From Paramecium tetraurelia (lineage: Eukaryota; Ciliophora; Oligohymenophorea; Peniculida; Parameciidae), in contig NW_001798967.1 of NCBI RefSeq assembly GCF_000165425.1, positions 159,657 to 223,656 on the forward strand: a DNA stretch of 64,000 bases, read 5' to 3'. Below the pieces are notes generated by a model. The model did no database searches and was not told where the DNA came from. It worked only from the letters and a program-made list of their open reading frames with translations. This document shows positions 47,387-59,014 of the stretch, piece by piece. The translations under genes and the position numbers were made by a program. The first letter of the stretch is position 1. Every line of letters starts with the position of its first letter.

Positions 47387-48274
47387 TTGAATTCATGCCT
47401 TATCTATATTCTTTTTAGGCTAACCATAAAATTAGATTTAAACTTATTATTTATTTTTATTTTTGAGGTTAGTTAATCAACATTTAATATTATTATTAAT
47501 TCATAATAATTAAAAAAAAATCTCACACTTTAGGAATAATAAATTTCTACTTCCTTCATAATCTATTTTTATTGAGAAAAACTTAAAAATTTAAATATGA
47601 TCCTTTAAAATCTAAAATATCTACGACCTAAAAATTAGATTCTCGAAACGCTTTAAATTAAACTACTTATTGGAATAAAATATTATATAAATATTATATG
47701 AGAATAAACTAAAATATATTAAGTAATATAATTTGAACTATTTACATATGATAAAATTATTGCTATAATTGTGATTTGTTACAGAATAAAAAAGAATCAG
47801 AATGTAGAGAACAATAAAATGATCTATTATATTAAAGAGCCTTTAATATTCATAATAAAAGTAAGTTTTTGAATTATTAATATCATATCGAAGAGTTTTT
47901 AGATTTTAATGTTATTTAATCAATTTAACTAACCATTCTTTTAGTTGAATCTGCTTATATATTGAATTAATTAATATAGAGAATTCGATAACCAAATATT
48001 TTATTAATTTAATTGTATAAATTATGTTAATATTGTTATTTAAATAAGTTTTAAAAACTTATTACTTATATTAAATACTGGTTTTACTAGTTATCACAAG
48101 TTTCAATAAGTATTCTGAAATTTCGAACAAATAAAATAATTTATTTCAACATATAGATTCTACGCAAGTCACTGACAAACAAGAGGGTATCGGGTTAATA
48201 ACAGAGGAAGGTGATTTAAAAATAATTACTTGATGATTAAACATAATTTAATATTATATAATTAATTTTTATAG
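47387..48274. other. Long AT-rich intergenic region
   Basis: Nearly 900 bases between two plus-strand genes without coding bias. Short runs and imperfect A/T repeats only. Confidence 0.5.
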
Positions 48275-50093
48275 ATGTCGAGACGAAGCATTTTATTAGG
48301 GCAAACGATGTCTGATTCAGAAAGACAGAATTTACAAAAAATCATATATCAGATTGAACAGAATCCAGAGATTTATGAATAAATATCTGAAGAATAAGTG
48401 CTTGGAATTATTTGCATCATTCTTAACAAATCTTCATATCATAGATCTTTTGCGGAAATGGATATTTTAAAAAAAGCAACCAAAAACAATGAATACTTTT
48501 AGAATATGATAAATCAACCTTAAGGTGATTTATTATGGGAGAGGTGCTTGAGGAAAATGACATATAATTTTTTACCAATCGGATTCAATCTTTTTAGAGA
48601 AGGAGATGCTGGAACAACATTCTACATCATTCTATAAGGTCGAGTTTCAATACATAAGAAATATCAAATAGGAATTAATTAATTTGAAGAGAGAGAACTA
48701 ACTCAGTTGCATAAAGGATAGTCTTTTGGAGAATTGGCATTAGAAAATGATGCTCCAAGATCAGCATCAGTAAAGGCATTAAGTTCAACTCATCTAGCTG
48801 TTTTAGAGAAAGAGGACTATATGATAATCAAAAAGACCTTAGTAAGTATTAATTTTATCACTAGTCTAATTAATAAAAGCAAATGTATTTCGAAGAATTT
48901 GCTAAACTGTCCATCTTTTAAGATTGGAAATTTACAAACATTAAGGGATTGTTCGATAATGTAAAATTTCATTAATTTGGACTCAACCATCAAATTTATA
49001 AAGAAGGCGATATATCCAACTTTGTATATTTTATTTAATAAGGGGAACTGAAAGTAATATTAAATATCTATAGAAATAGGTTATTAAGTACTTATAATTG
49101 ATCAAATAAAATAATTAAAATTAAATTTAAAATTCTAATAGTGAAAAATATGATGAAATCAACTAGCTTTAAGAATTAAGTGCATTTCATAAGAAATCAT
49201 TGACAAATAGTGAAAAGATAGATGAATTGTTTTAAAAAAAGAAATATGGACACTTGATTTAGGTAGATAAAAAACAAACCATAACACTAAAATATATTGG
49301 ACCTGGGGAAATGTTTGGAGAATTAGAAATTCTTAAGAATTCAGATATTCCTCGATAAGTGAGTGTCATCACAACTCAAGAATCAAATAAAATCTATTCA
49401 ATACATAAGAAAGATTTTCTAAGAGTGTTGCACTTTGATCAAGTTTTGCATGCAAACTTAGTATATCTAAACGAGAATAAGCTAAAATAAATTTTACATC
49501 AAATCAAAGGATTCTAAAAAAATTTCTTTGATAAATAAGATAAATAGCAATTATTGGAAACTACTCAAAATAAGGATTTTTTGACTTTAGATTATAAAGA
49601 CTATGAAGAATAACAATAAAATTAGAAGAAAATAAGTAGTTCAAAGAAAAATATTTCTCTAAGGAATTTTATTTTAGATAATAAAACATAGGATATTGGT
49701 TTGACACTTTAATAAAAGGAATCATACACCACTAAAAACTAGAATCTGATGTTTCATAAGCAAACCTTGTCTGATTTCAAATTAAATACCGATAGAGCAT
49801 TAAATACTAATTCATCTTCTAAAACAAATTTAAAGGCAAAATCAAATAATTAGAGTCCTGATTCATCATCTATTCAATTATTGAAATTGAACTTATGTAA
49901 ATATCAGCAGACATCCCCTCTTTCGAGAACACAAAGAATGTTGAGTCCTTAAGATTCTATTTTTAGTAAATCTTAAGGCTTAAAGAAGTTCTAAAATAGT
50001 TAAATTTATTTCAATAATAGTCTACCATTTATTATGTAAAATAGATATATCAGAATTAAAAGCAACTTAAACAAAATTTAATGCAATATATGA
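48275..50093 (+). CDS. Protein with two cyclic-nucleotide-binding domains and no attached effector
   Basis: About 580 residues. The first cNMP-binding domain reads FNLFREGDAGTTFYIILQGR, then KGQSFGELALENDAPRSASV: the phosphate-binding cassette keeps the Gly-Glu and Arg expected to contact a cyclic nucleotide. The second reads YKEGDISNFVYFIQQGELK, then GPGEMFGELEILKNSDIPRQ, also with Glu and Arg. The remaining 200 residues are Lys/Gln/Ser-rich and disordered. There is neither a kinase nor a channel domain, so it resembles a stand-alone PKA-regulatory-like or sensor protein, though no pseudosubstrate site is evident. Introns: 23 bases (GTAAGTATTAAT...CACTAG), 26 bases inside the second domain, and probably one more near 49080-49140. 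Stop TGA 50091-50093. Confidence 0.8.
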
Positions 50094-50195
50094 ATTTGTA
50101 ATAACTTTATTTTATTTCTTAAACTAACCTAATAATTAGATATCAAATTATGATTGAATTATAATTTCTATAATAATATACACTATTTTATTCTA

Positions 50196-51676
50196 TCAAT
50201 TTGGCAATCTAGATTTTGCTTATTTTCTTTATTATTAAAACTACACCAAAATCTACTATTCAATTAACTCCCATTCATTGATATCTACATCTTACAGAAG
50301 TGTAGACACAGTCTAAATATTAAAATAGTATACTGATTGAAATTATTCTAAAGATTATAAAAATTAAGTCTTCATAATTTTCTTCGACTCTTCACTCGGC
50401 TTCACCCATACAGCTTTGTCAATGCCACCTTACTTTTAAACTGTATATTTATGAATATTAATTACTTTCCTCTTAGAATGCTGCGAATTATTCAGGTTTT
50501 TATAAATCTGAATATTTTTAGACACTGGTCTTTATGAATTCTTGAAAAGAAGAATTATATTTAGTTAAATCCGTAAATGTAATTTTGATATGCATTTCAT
50601 CTGATTCATTTAATTAAATTAAGATAGAACTATCAAAATCTAATTATTCTCTGAATACAGGGTCATACTTCAAAATATTACTTTCCAATATTTGTTCACT
50701 TTATTCCTCTTCCAAAATAACAACATGTTAATTATCATCTTCTGACTCATTCAAAAACTTATCATTAAGCAATTCTGAGGCTGTTGGCCTTTTTTCTTAA
50801 TCTTCGAGACATTTTAAAATAAATTCTTTTAAATCTTGATTCTATATCAGATCTAATGTTTTTGGCTTAATTCGGTTGATAACCTGACTATAATATTTTC
50901 ATTCTACCTTTTAATAAATTTAATTGGGGGCTGTACACTCTTCATATGGCCTTCTTTATGTAGCCATTTCCAAGCATGTCATACCAAAGGCATATATATC
51001 CACCGGAGGTCCGTATCTCTCTTCATAAATTTCAGGAGCCATGAATTCTGGAGTTCCAAGTACTGATTATGTAAAATCCTATTATTGTAACTTAATTGCT
51101 AATCCGAAATCCCCGATTCTCACTTGGTTATTATGGGTGTTAATGAAGATATTATCGCATTTAATATCTCTATGTATTACTGGATATGGAGAAATACTAT
51201 GTAGATATTCTAAACCTTTCAGTATTTCTCGACACCAATGCTTGAGTATTTTTAACCTGGGCCTCTGTATTTTTCTCAAATGTCTAAGCTCTATAGATAG
51301 GAATACTTTTTGAGTGATCCACCATGTACAATTTCTGTTATAAAAATAACTTCACATTTATTTTTGCTAATCCACGCATTTATGAGGCTGATAATGTTGG
51401 GATGTTTGATGTTATTAAGAATATTCAGTTCCTCTGATATCCTTTTCCTCTCCTCCTCTAATAAAATCAATTGTATATACACTGCGGCAATTGATCTAAA
51501 TGTACTACATTCCATGCAATTTCACATCCAGACTCCTCATCATAGCCCCTATACACAGTTTTGTAAGTCCCTTTCCCGATTTACTCATTAAACTGCCTTT
51601 TAGCATTGTTATTTTAATACTCTAATAAATCTTCCCTTCGGACTTTTCTCCACAATCGAATCAGGTTCAGATTACA
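50196..51676 (-). CDS. WNK-like protein kinase
   Basis: About 450 residues. The Gly-rich loop and beta-2 strand read [19 protein letters not shown] and beta-3 reads [14 protein letters not shown]. The usual VAIK lysine is absent and a Lys sits in the Gly loop, the hallmark of WNK (With No Lysine) kinases. The catalytic loop is [20 protein letters not shown], the WNK variant; the Mg loop is GDFGLA and the activation segment [16 protein letters not shown], then [19 protein letters not shown]. The C-terminal tail has a Gln-rich region and acidic patches. WNKs regulate ion transport and osmotic response. Small introns (22, 23 and 25 bases) are needed. One frame step around plus 51295-51315 is not explained by a clean intron. 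TGA 50196-50198. Confidence 0.82.
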
Positions 51677-51754
51677 TTTATAATAACAATTAAATTACTA
51701 AAAATATGCATCAATTATTAAATTAGCTAATCAAAAAATAATTAAATAAAAAAA

Positions 51755-51826
51755 GCCCCCTGACGGGGTCGAACCGTCGATCTTCTCCTTACTAGGGAGA
51801 TGCCTTAACCACTTGGCCAAGAGGGC
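51755..51826 (-). tRNA. tRNA-Thr (anticodon AGT)
   Basis: A 72-base cloverleaf on the minus strand. The acceptor arm GCCCTCT pairs with AGGGGGC (one G-T pair). The D arm is GCC-AAGTGGTTAA-GGC, the anticodon arm TCTCC-CTAGTAA-GGAGA and the T arm GACGG-TTCGACC-CCGTC. The loop CTAGTAA gives anticodon AGT (read as IGT), so it charges threonine on ACT/ACC codons. Internal A box (TGGCCAAGTGG) and B box (GGTTCGACCCC) are canonical. A run of T follows the 3' end (A-run at plus 51748-51754), the Pol III terminator. No intron; CCA is not encoded. Confidence 0.95.
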
Positions 51827-52128
51827 AACCTATTCGTTTATTACACAAAAAAGTATAAATGAACACCTACTAATTTATTCATTTTCCAAGTTGTTTATAT
51901 TGAACTTTCGTCTCTACTAAGTCAATTTTTAATTCTATTTTATTTTTATTTTATAATAATTAATTTTTCTTTTGTTTAGAATCCCTCTCGAATATCCCTC
52001 AATAGGTACAACATTCTAAACTTATCATAATCAAAACAAATAAATCTGTATTGATTCTTTCAATAGCATTTTTATTCTACTTATCTATTAGCCAATACAA
52101 ATAACTTATAATTAACATTTTGATGAGC
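51827..52128. other. Intergenic
   Basis: About 300 bases upstream of the tRNA (on its strand) and downstream of the ORF at 52129-52740. AT-rich; nothing further seen. Confidence 0.5.
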
Positions 52129-52740
52129 TCAACTACTTAGTAAGCAAGGATTGAATAATGAATGTTTTTTATTTTCAAGCTGTTTTATCAAAATTTCAAA
52201 TGCTTATTAATTTTATAAAATTATTAAAATTATGTTTGCCATCTCTAGCATAAATTCTATGAATTTGGTTAGCAGCTGAACATCAGTATTTTCGTTCTCC
52301 TTACCTTAAAAAATTAGATCTCTTTGTAACCATAAAGTTTCATTCTCATTCTATAATGATTCTTATAGATGTAATTAAATTAAAAATAATCGCCTTTCTG
52401 TTACAATAGAACTAAGTTATAATTATATATAAATAGTTATAGCTTTATATATTTAACAATAATGATATCTATTTAATGTATTTATTTATATTTTAACTAT
52501 TTCTTTGTCTTGAAAGGAGTTATTATAAATTAGTTTATTAATTCTATATCGTAAAAATATTTTATTTCTGAAATAAATTGTGAACAATGTATATATTTTC
52601 AATTCTATAATATTGAACTAATAATAAGGATAATTTAAGAAAACTTACTAATATTCCTTTACATTATCTACTAATATGTTTATTGCATATGTTAAATATC
52701 CCACTAAAATATAAGGGAACGAAAATAAAAAATTAGTCAT
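52129..52740 (-). CDS. Possible gene, ~203 codons, unknown function
   Basis: One frame without TGA from ATG 52738-52740 to TGA 52129-52131. The N-terminus is hydrophobic (MTNFLFSFPYILVGYLTYAI), perhaps a membrane anchor. The middle is A/T-driven. The C-terminal half looks genuinely protein-like: RRLFLIQLHLQESLQNENET, LWLQRDLIFQGKENENTDVQ, LLTKFIEFMLEMAN. It lacks typical introns (a GTAAGG...TTCAG block of 29 bases could be spliced but would change frame). ORFs this long are uncommon but not impossible by chance with one stop codon. Confidence 0.35.
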
Positions 52741-53417
52741 AATTCTTTAAATAGTTTCTTAATTTTTTTTATTGAGCTAAGCCTAATTTTTGATAGCATT
52801 TTCTCAAAACATATTACACCTAAAATTATTTTAATTGAAATAATATTTTCTTGAATTTTATTTACTAGTTTTCTAAATTTGAGAATGACACAAGGACAGA
52901 AATCAAATTAAATGACTATATTAATATAATACAGACAATATTAATTGAAATAGTAGAGATTAAAGAAGTGTTTCAGAAAATAATTTAAAAAACTATTCAT
53001 CATCAAATTCGAAATCTATATTCCTTTTGTTTTTAGATCCCAAATAATGAAAAATCGAATCAATCCAGAATATAAAACATTATTTTCATAAGATTGATGA
53101 AAATATTTAGAAATAAATTGGATAATTTAATCAGAATTTTGGAAAGACTGTTTAAAAAAGGATGGTGCATTTTTATTCTAAAAATAAATTAGAAAATCAT
53201 CTTCATCCTTTTTGTGATTTTGATAAGACAATTATACTATTTGCTATAAGATATTAAGGTAAAAGACTGAGTAGCTTACTCATAAATGTTGTAGTTATTT
53301 AAATAATTCTAATATAGCTGTTGCGAAAATGAAATATAAAATCCTATTAAAATGATTAAAATAAAAATATTAATCATTAATCATCAATCATTAAAGAATT
53401 AATTAAATAGTTTAATG
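52741..53417. other. Gene-poor AT-rich stretch
   Basis: A plus-strand frame from about 53050 to 53330 (KMVHFYSKNK-like, then CDFDKTIILFAIRYQGKRLS) is open for roughly 95 codons without an ATG and with TGA immediately upstream. It may be part of the same decayed gene as the next entry. Otherwise nothing. Confidence 0.35.
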
Positions 53418-53995
53418 TTGATTCCATAAAGTGTGCTTGGCTTATTCGATTTCTCGAGTGAATTAATTATTATCTTTGTTTTGAAATTGATCAAAATATT
53501 ATTTTTTGGATTGAGTAATTTAATTTTCTGTAATATTGAAATTTTAACTTGGTTCGTTAACATCTAATTATTATTAAATTTATGTTAAAGATTTACAAAT
53601 TAATGCTGATTAAAATGTTCTTACCTTTTTCAGAAGGCTCTTTGAAGCTTATTATAGACTTGTATTAATATTCGATGATTGGCATTCTTAATCATTATGA
53701 TATATCTCAGAAGGGATATCTTTGAAATTATATTAATTCAAAGGAAAATGACCCCCCTGCATTATCTCTATATGTAAAAAGTCAGACCCTAATTGCAAGT
53801 CGAGTTGGCCAGTTTATTTGCAAATCTATACTATTGAGATAGACTTCTTTAAGAAAAATTTTCGATTTCTCTTCTCTTTCTTTTTTGAAAATTCCTCATC
53901 AAAAAAGCCATTTTTATTTTATTAAACTATCTAATTGTTGCTGCATTTTTATTTTTATAGACTTTGTTCTTACTTCATAAATTCAGAGCCTTTGA
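53418..53995 (+). pseudogene. Probable relic of a ciliate multi-pass/Cys-rich membrane protein gene
   Basis: Three plus-strand pieces read like membrane-protein sequence but do not join into one gene. First, in frame with 53418: VLGLFDFSSELIIIFVLKLI and LFFGLSNLIFCNIEILTWFV. Second, from 53603 in another frame: MLIKMFLPFSEGSLKLIIDL and YQYSMIGILNHYD, ending at TGA 53723. Third, in the same frame after that TGA: ALSLYVKSQTLIASRVGQFI to TGA 53993-53995. The 'PFSEGSLKL..DLYQY' block resembles what I recall near the C-terminal membrane part of large Cys-rich Paramecium surface proteins (compare the gene at 62900). No clean intron reconnects the frames, so decay is the simplest reading. Confidence 0.35.
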
Positions 53996-55714
53996 AATTC
54001 ATTTGCAATATTATATTATTAATCTAATGCAAATTTATAAAGATTTAAATTTTTAAAGTCTTCACTCGTAAAAACAATTAATAGTAAAAAAATAGTTATT
54101 CAAATTTGATGTCGTAAAAGCTTTACACTCTTAATATATAATTTCAAGAATTACTACTGATTTCTAAATTTTAAGACAGAAAGTTGTACATAATCTATAT
54201 AAGGTGAAATGAATAAACTATAAATATCAACATTTACATTATAATTAATTTTTAAATATTGATTAAAAATACTAATTCCAAACCACTACGAGTTTATTTC
54301 TAAAGAAAACATCCACAGAATCAAATGATCTAATATTCGATGTTATACAAAATCCTAAAAAAACTTTTTGAAAAATAAAATTTATCAATAATTCAATTTT
54401 AATGTAAGAGCATCTTCTAATATTAATTATTAAGCACTTTTTTAATGTTAACTAATTATTCATCTAAATTATGTTTTTAATTCATGCAACAATCACTCCT
54501 AACAATATTTATTTCTTAATATAGTAACTTTGATAAAATGGAGACTATTTAATTATTCAAAGAATTAATAATTCGTTCCTTAACATTAGTTAGAAGTGCA
54601 CTATTCTATTCAAACAATTTAATTTCCCCCGTAGCAATATCAATAATAATATTCTAACATTTGCGCATTAATCTTCTTTTCCTCTATTTCGAAAAGAAAT
54701 TATTTGTGTCTCTTTAATAGTTTCTAAAAATATGCTTTGCCGAAGAGTACTTTAACCTGTGAAGTTTGGCCGCCTAATTAAAATATAATTGAAAATAACC
54801 TAATAGACTGGTAAATGATCATTAATCACACTATTAATCAAATTTAATTTGACCTCTTAATCAATTTTTAATCTCTATCTTTATAAGGGTTGCTAGGAAT
54901 TGTCAACTTTATTTTAAATTTTAATCATCTTTGGAATAATTAATAATAAAGATTTAAATAAATATATCTAATTTATATTACACACATATATTTGTTTTCA
55001 TAAAAATTATATATTAGTATAAATTCGTTTAAAAAAAAGTTAACGAAATGTATTTTTCCCCCTAATTTTATGGATAAATTTTTTAAAGCAACATGATTTC
55101 TAAGATGTAGCTTCTCCTCTTTTTATGATTAGTAAAAATATTATGATGCTATTGAAATATCTTTTCTAAATTTATGATGTGAATTAACTGTTAAAAAATA
55201 TTAAATTAAGAGAGTAAATAATAAAAAGTTTAAATTATCACCACAAACTCAATTTTAATATAAAGTTTGCCATGAAATTATGTAAAAAAGCTTTTTAGTA
55301 TCTTAAATATTTGGTATTCCTATTATCTCTAAGTATCAAATATATTTAATGAATGTAAATCATTTAGTTGTAACTATTATTTATTATGATATTCTATTCA
55401 TTAAACTTTATAGGATAACAATATCGAAATATCATTACCAAATTTCAATCTTTTCTTTGATATCAATATTAATAGAAACTATTTTTAATTCTAAAAATGG
55501 CTTATTTTAAAGTCTGAAAAGTGTAGCATCTAATTAATGACCTTCTTTTTATTGATTTTGCATTTAGGTTTAAGATGAAATTGTGAATTGATTGAATGCC
55601 TGTTGTTAATTAAGTTAATTTTTAAGATTATATTAATTATTCTTTAATATTAAGAATTTATTGGTTAAAATAACTTCTATAATTCATTTAATTTATATAT
55701 ATATTTACAAATTA
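53996..55714. other. 1.7 kb gene-poor AT-rich region
   Basis: No supported gene. One 74-codon ORF (54538-54762, plus) is within chance expectation for a one-stop code. Small GC-richer islets (around 54730-54790) carry no recognisable RNA fold. Ends as the upstream region of the ankyrin-PH-kinase gene. Confidence 0.45.
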
Positions 55715-58014
55715 ATGGACCTGAGATGGTTACAGGATGAAGATAACATAACAAGTATTTGAGTTTTTAATTATTGATAAGCTGCGGATTAATGCGATCA
55801 CTTTAATGCATCCTTCATTAGTTCTCCAAACAGATCATAATTAGGAAAAACAATGAAAAATTAATACACCGCAGTTGAATTTGCTGATACTTTAGGGAAA
55901 ATATTCTAAGTAATAAATTAATTTTCCACGTTTGTAGGCTATAAAAGAGAATAATTTGGAGAGAATATAAGGTTTGGTAAATACTCACAAGAGTAGATCA
56001 TATAATTTAGGAGGAGATCCTGAATTTAAGTGGGACATCATTAATGATTTGAGTCTTAATTGGTCTCCACTTCACCATTCTATCTTTTTAGGTTGCGATG
56101 CTATATTTTTGTGGTTTTTGAGCGAAGGAGGTGATATCACATCAATTACATATGATGGATACTCAGCTTTGACGTTGGCTGTTTTATCAAGAAATGAATT
56201 AATGGTCAATTTATTAATTGCATAGCCAAATCTTAACATTAATCATGTCTCAAGAAAGGGATCCGCTTTGCATATTGCAATTCAATTAAATCAAATTACA
56301 ATTTTGTAGTTATTATTATAACATCCCACCCTTAACCTAAACATATACAATGATCAATTACAATAACCTATTGATGTTGCCACTGGAAAAGCAAAATCGA
56401 TGTTAGAGAAAGAATTATAACTGAGAACTACTATTAATTAAAATTAACCAAAGGACTAAATTTCCATATTGAGTTCAAAGGATATTCCATTAAACACATT
56501 AGATGTAAAATAATATTTAAATTATCAAACAGACCTTTATTATCAATAGACCTTAGAAGCCTCCTGTATACAAAGGATATATTGAGAAGTTGCATTTTTC
56601 ACATCTATATTCCTATTAGAGATACATCGTTATTGATCCAGATACTGGAGTTTTGGTCAGATACTAAAACAAAGAGGATTGTCCTCTAAATCCAAAAGAA
56701 ACTATACCTCTTTAAAATATATTTAATCTCTAGATAATTGTCAAAGAGAGACTGTTTACAGACAATTCGTTTTAATTATTAATTGAATACAATTAGAAAA
56801 AGATGTATTTTATATTTTCATCATAAAAAATGGCATAAATATGGTATGATTCGATTAAAGCTGCTTTGGGATATACAATTTATGTTAAATTTAAATTAGA
56901 TTAATACAGTGAAAAGAAAGAAGTGAAGAAAGTATTTAATTAAGTCAACACCATATTATTAGATATGAATAATTAGTCAATAGAGATTGATAAATAAGCA
57001 AATCAAAATTAATAGAAAGAAGAACAAATTGAATTTCAATAAAAATAGGAAAAACAATTATTTAATAATCTAAAATTTTCAGATTTCTAGATTGCAGAAA
57101 TTCTCTAGAAAGGATCTCTTGGCAGAATTTACAAAGCAACATATTTAAAAGATAACAAAATATATGTTTTAAAATAATAAAACAAAGAGTAACTTAGAAA
57201 GTGTTCTTAACTTGAAAATGCAATAGATAAAGTAAAGATGCTGAGAGAGATATCTCATCCATTTCTTGTTAACATCAAAGGGTTATTCTAAACAAAAGAA
57301 AATATTTACTATTAAATGAAATATTATGATTATGGTGACCTATCCCAATATATTGGATAAGGTAATGTTTTATCTGAGAATGTTGCTAAAATTTTGATTG
57401 CTCAAATAATTGCAGCTATTGAATATTTGCACTCCCAAAACATTGTATATGGAGATTTGAAGCCAAACAATGTAATGGTTGATAAAAATGGATTCTTGAA
57501 ATTGGCTTATTTAGGACTCAATAATGATATATTAAAAGATAAGATTGCCTTATTTTTTTATAGATTTATTGCATATTTGGCACCAGAAATCATAAAAGGA
57601 GAAAGTGTAACCTAATCTGTTGATGTTTATGGTATAGGAGTCTTGCTATATGAAATGTTAACTGGATATCCTCCTCATTTGATATAAAATTTTGAATTAA
57701 TGCTCCAAAGAATATAACATTGTCCTATTAATTATGATACTATCAAATCAAAGATGGCTGTCAAAATATTAAAGAAAATGCTTCAAAAGGATTAAACAAG
57801 TCGTCCAAGTCTGAGGGAAATAAAGAATCATGTATTTTTTGCAGATATTAATTGGAATAAGCTACTCATGAAAAATATGCTTCCACCAAAATTAATAAAA
57901 ATAAATAGAGAGCAACTCATATCAGAACAACAAATTTCGGAAATTATAATTGATCATGACTATTTGGATGAAGGAGAAAAACCCAATTATGTTGAAAATT
58001 GGAGTTTATTATGA
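55715..58014 (+). CDS. Ankyrin repeats, PH domain and AGC-like kinase with degenerate active site
   Basis: About 730 residues. Ankyrin-type repeats occupy residues 60-200 (WSPLHHSIFLGCDAIFLWFL, GYSALTLAVLSRNELMVNLL, GSALHIAIQLNQITILQLLL). Then a PH domain (VYKGYIEKLHFSHLYSYQRY, MAQIWYDSIKAALG), a Gln/Lys linker and a kinase domain (IAEILQKGSLGRIYKATYLK, YVLKQQNKEQL). The catalytic loop reads IVYGDLKPNNVMVD, keeping Asp, Lys and Asn but replacing the HRD Arg with Gly. The DFG motif is replaced by YLG, so Mg binding should be impaired. The tail (DYLDEGEKPNYVENWSLL) looks like an AGC C-tail. Introns of 27-28 bases at about 55758, 55900 and 56512. TGA at 58012-58014 ends the frame but may not be the true end (see 58190). 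Confidence 0.75.
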
Positions 58015-59014
58015 ATGTAAATTTGCTTTTATATACATTAATCTATTAAATAAATCATTTTACTTCTTCAAATTATTCAAGATTAACATCATTGATAAAA
58101 GGTATTTTTTGACAATATCCTTCCCAGCATTTTCATATTATATTTCATTATTTCTAATCCATATATTATTATTTTTTTCTGGGCTTTCCTAATAATAGAG
58201 AACGCCTCAATCACAACAAGAAGAACTTTCTGGTTAATTTTTAAGCACATTAATAGCATGAATAGGTGGTTCCTTTTATAAAATCATTAATGGGTTTTCA
58301 GTAAATGATCCATCAGATTAGAGAATTGGTCTGCTTCCTTTCATATCATTTCCAGTCAAATTTCATATCCAAACAATTGTGCCTTTATAAATGGATTCTT
58401 TTTATTAGGGAATATTGTCTAAATCTATTAACATAAATTTTTATTAAATTTTATTGTAATTTTATACGTTTTGATGAATATTAAAATATTTTTGTTATTT
58501 AATTATTTACAAATAAAGAAAAATGTTATTGAATGTGGATAGCATAAGTATAAGGGATTATTATTAAATAATTTCAATAATTAAATAACACTATATTGAT
58601 ATCGTAATTTAAAAATTAAGTTGAATAAAATAAAATTGTTTTAATTTATACGATATAGAAAATAATAAACTTATCTACAAAATAAAAAAATAAAGAAATA
58701 ATTTAAATCAGTTCAAAACTTCCAGAAATTTTAAAGTATGATTATAGAATTAGTACTCTCCTTCTATTAAATCATTACAAAATAATTCTTAAGACGGAGC
58801 ATAACGATTAAGTCAAACATTTTAGATTAATTTGAAATTTACTTTAGATCAAAATAATATAATTTATAAATGCATATATATAAGATGCATATGATAAGAA
58901 ATCAAATTATTATTTTTAGATATTTATTTACCTAATTTTTTAATGATTTGTTTTATTTCAATATAAAGGTAATATTAATCGTATAACTTATTTTATTTTT
59001 ATTTTTAACATCTA
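58015..59014. other. Intergenic with an exon-like fragment
   Basis: Within it, about 58190-58480 (+) reads as protein once a 33-base GTTAAT...AATAG block is removed: TPQSQQEELSGGSFYKIING, FSVNDPSDQRIGLLPFISFP, VKFHIQTIVPLQMDSFYQGI. It may be the 3' exons of the ankyrin-PH-kinase gene, or a small separate gene; I could not connect it. From about 58490 onward only A/T-rich spacer is seen. Confidence 0.35.

Noticed and set aside
53050-53330. 95-codon plus-strand open segment
   Set aside because: No ATG, TGA directly upstream in the same frame, and no intron that would join it to neighbours; kept only as part of a possible relic.
54538-54762. Plus-strand 74-codon ORF that looked faintly cyclin-like
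   Set aside because: The length is near chance for a one-stop code, no diagnostic cyclin residues are present, and no introns or flanking exons support it.
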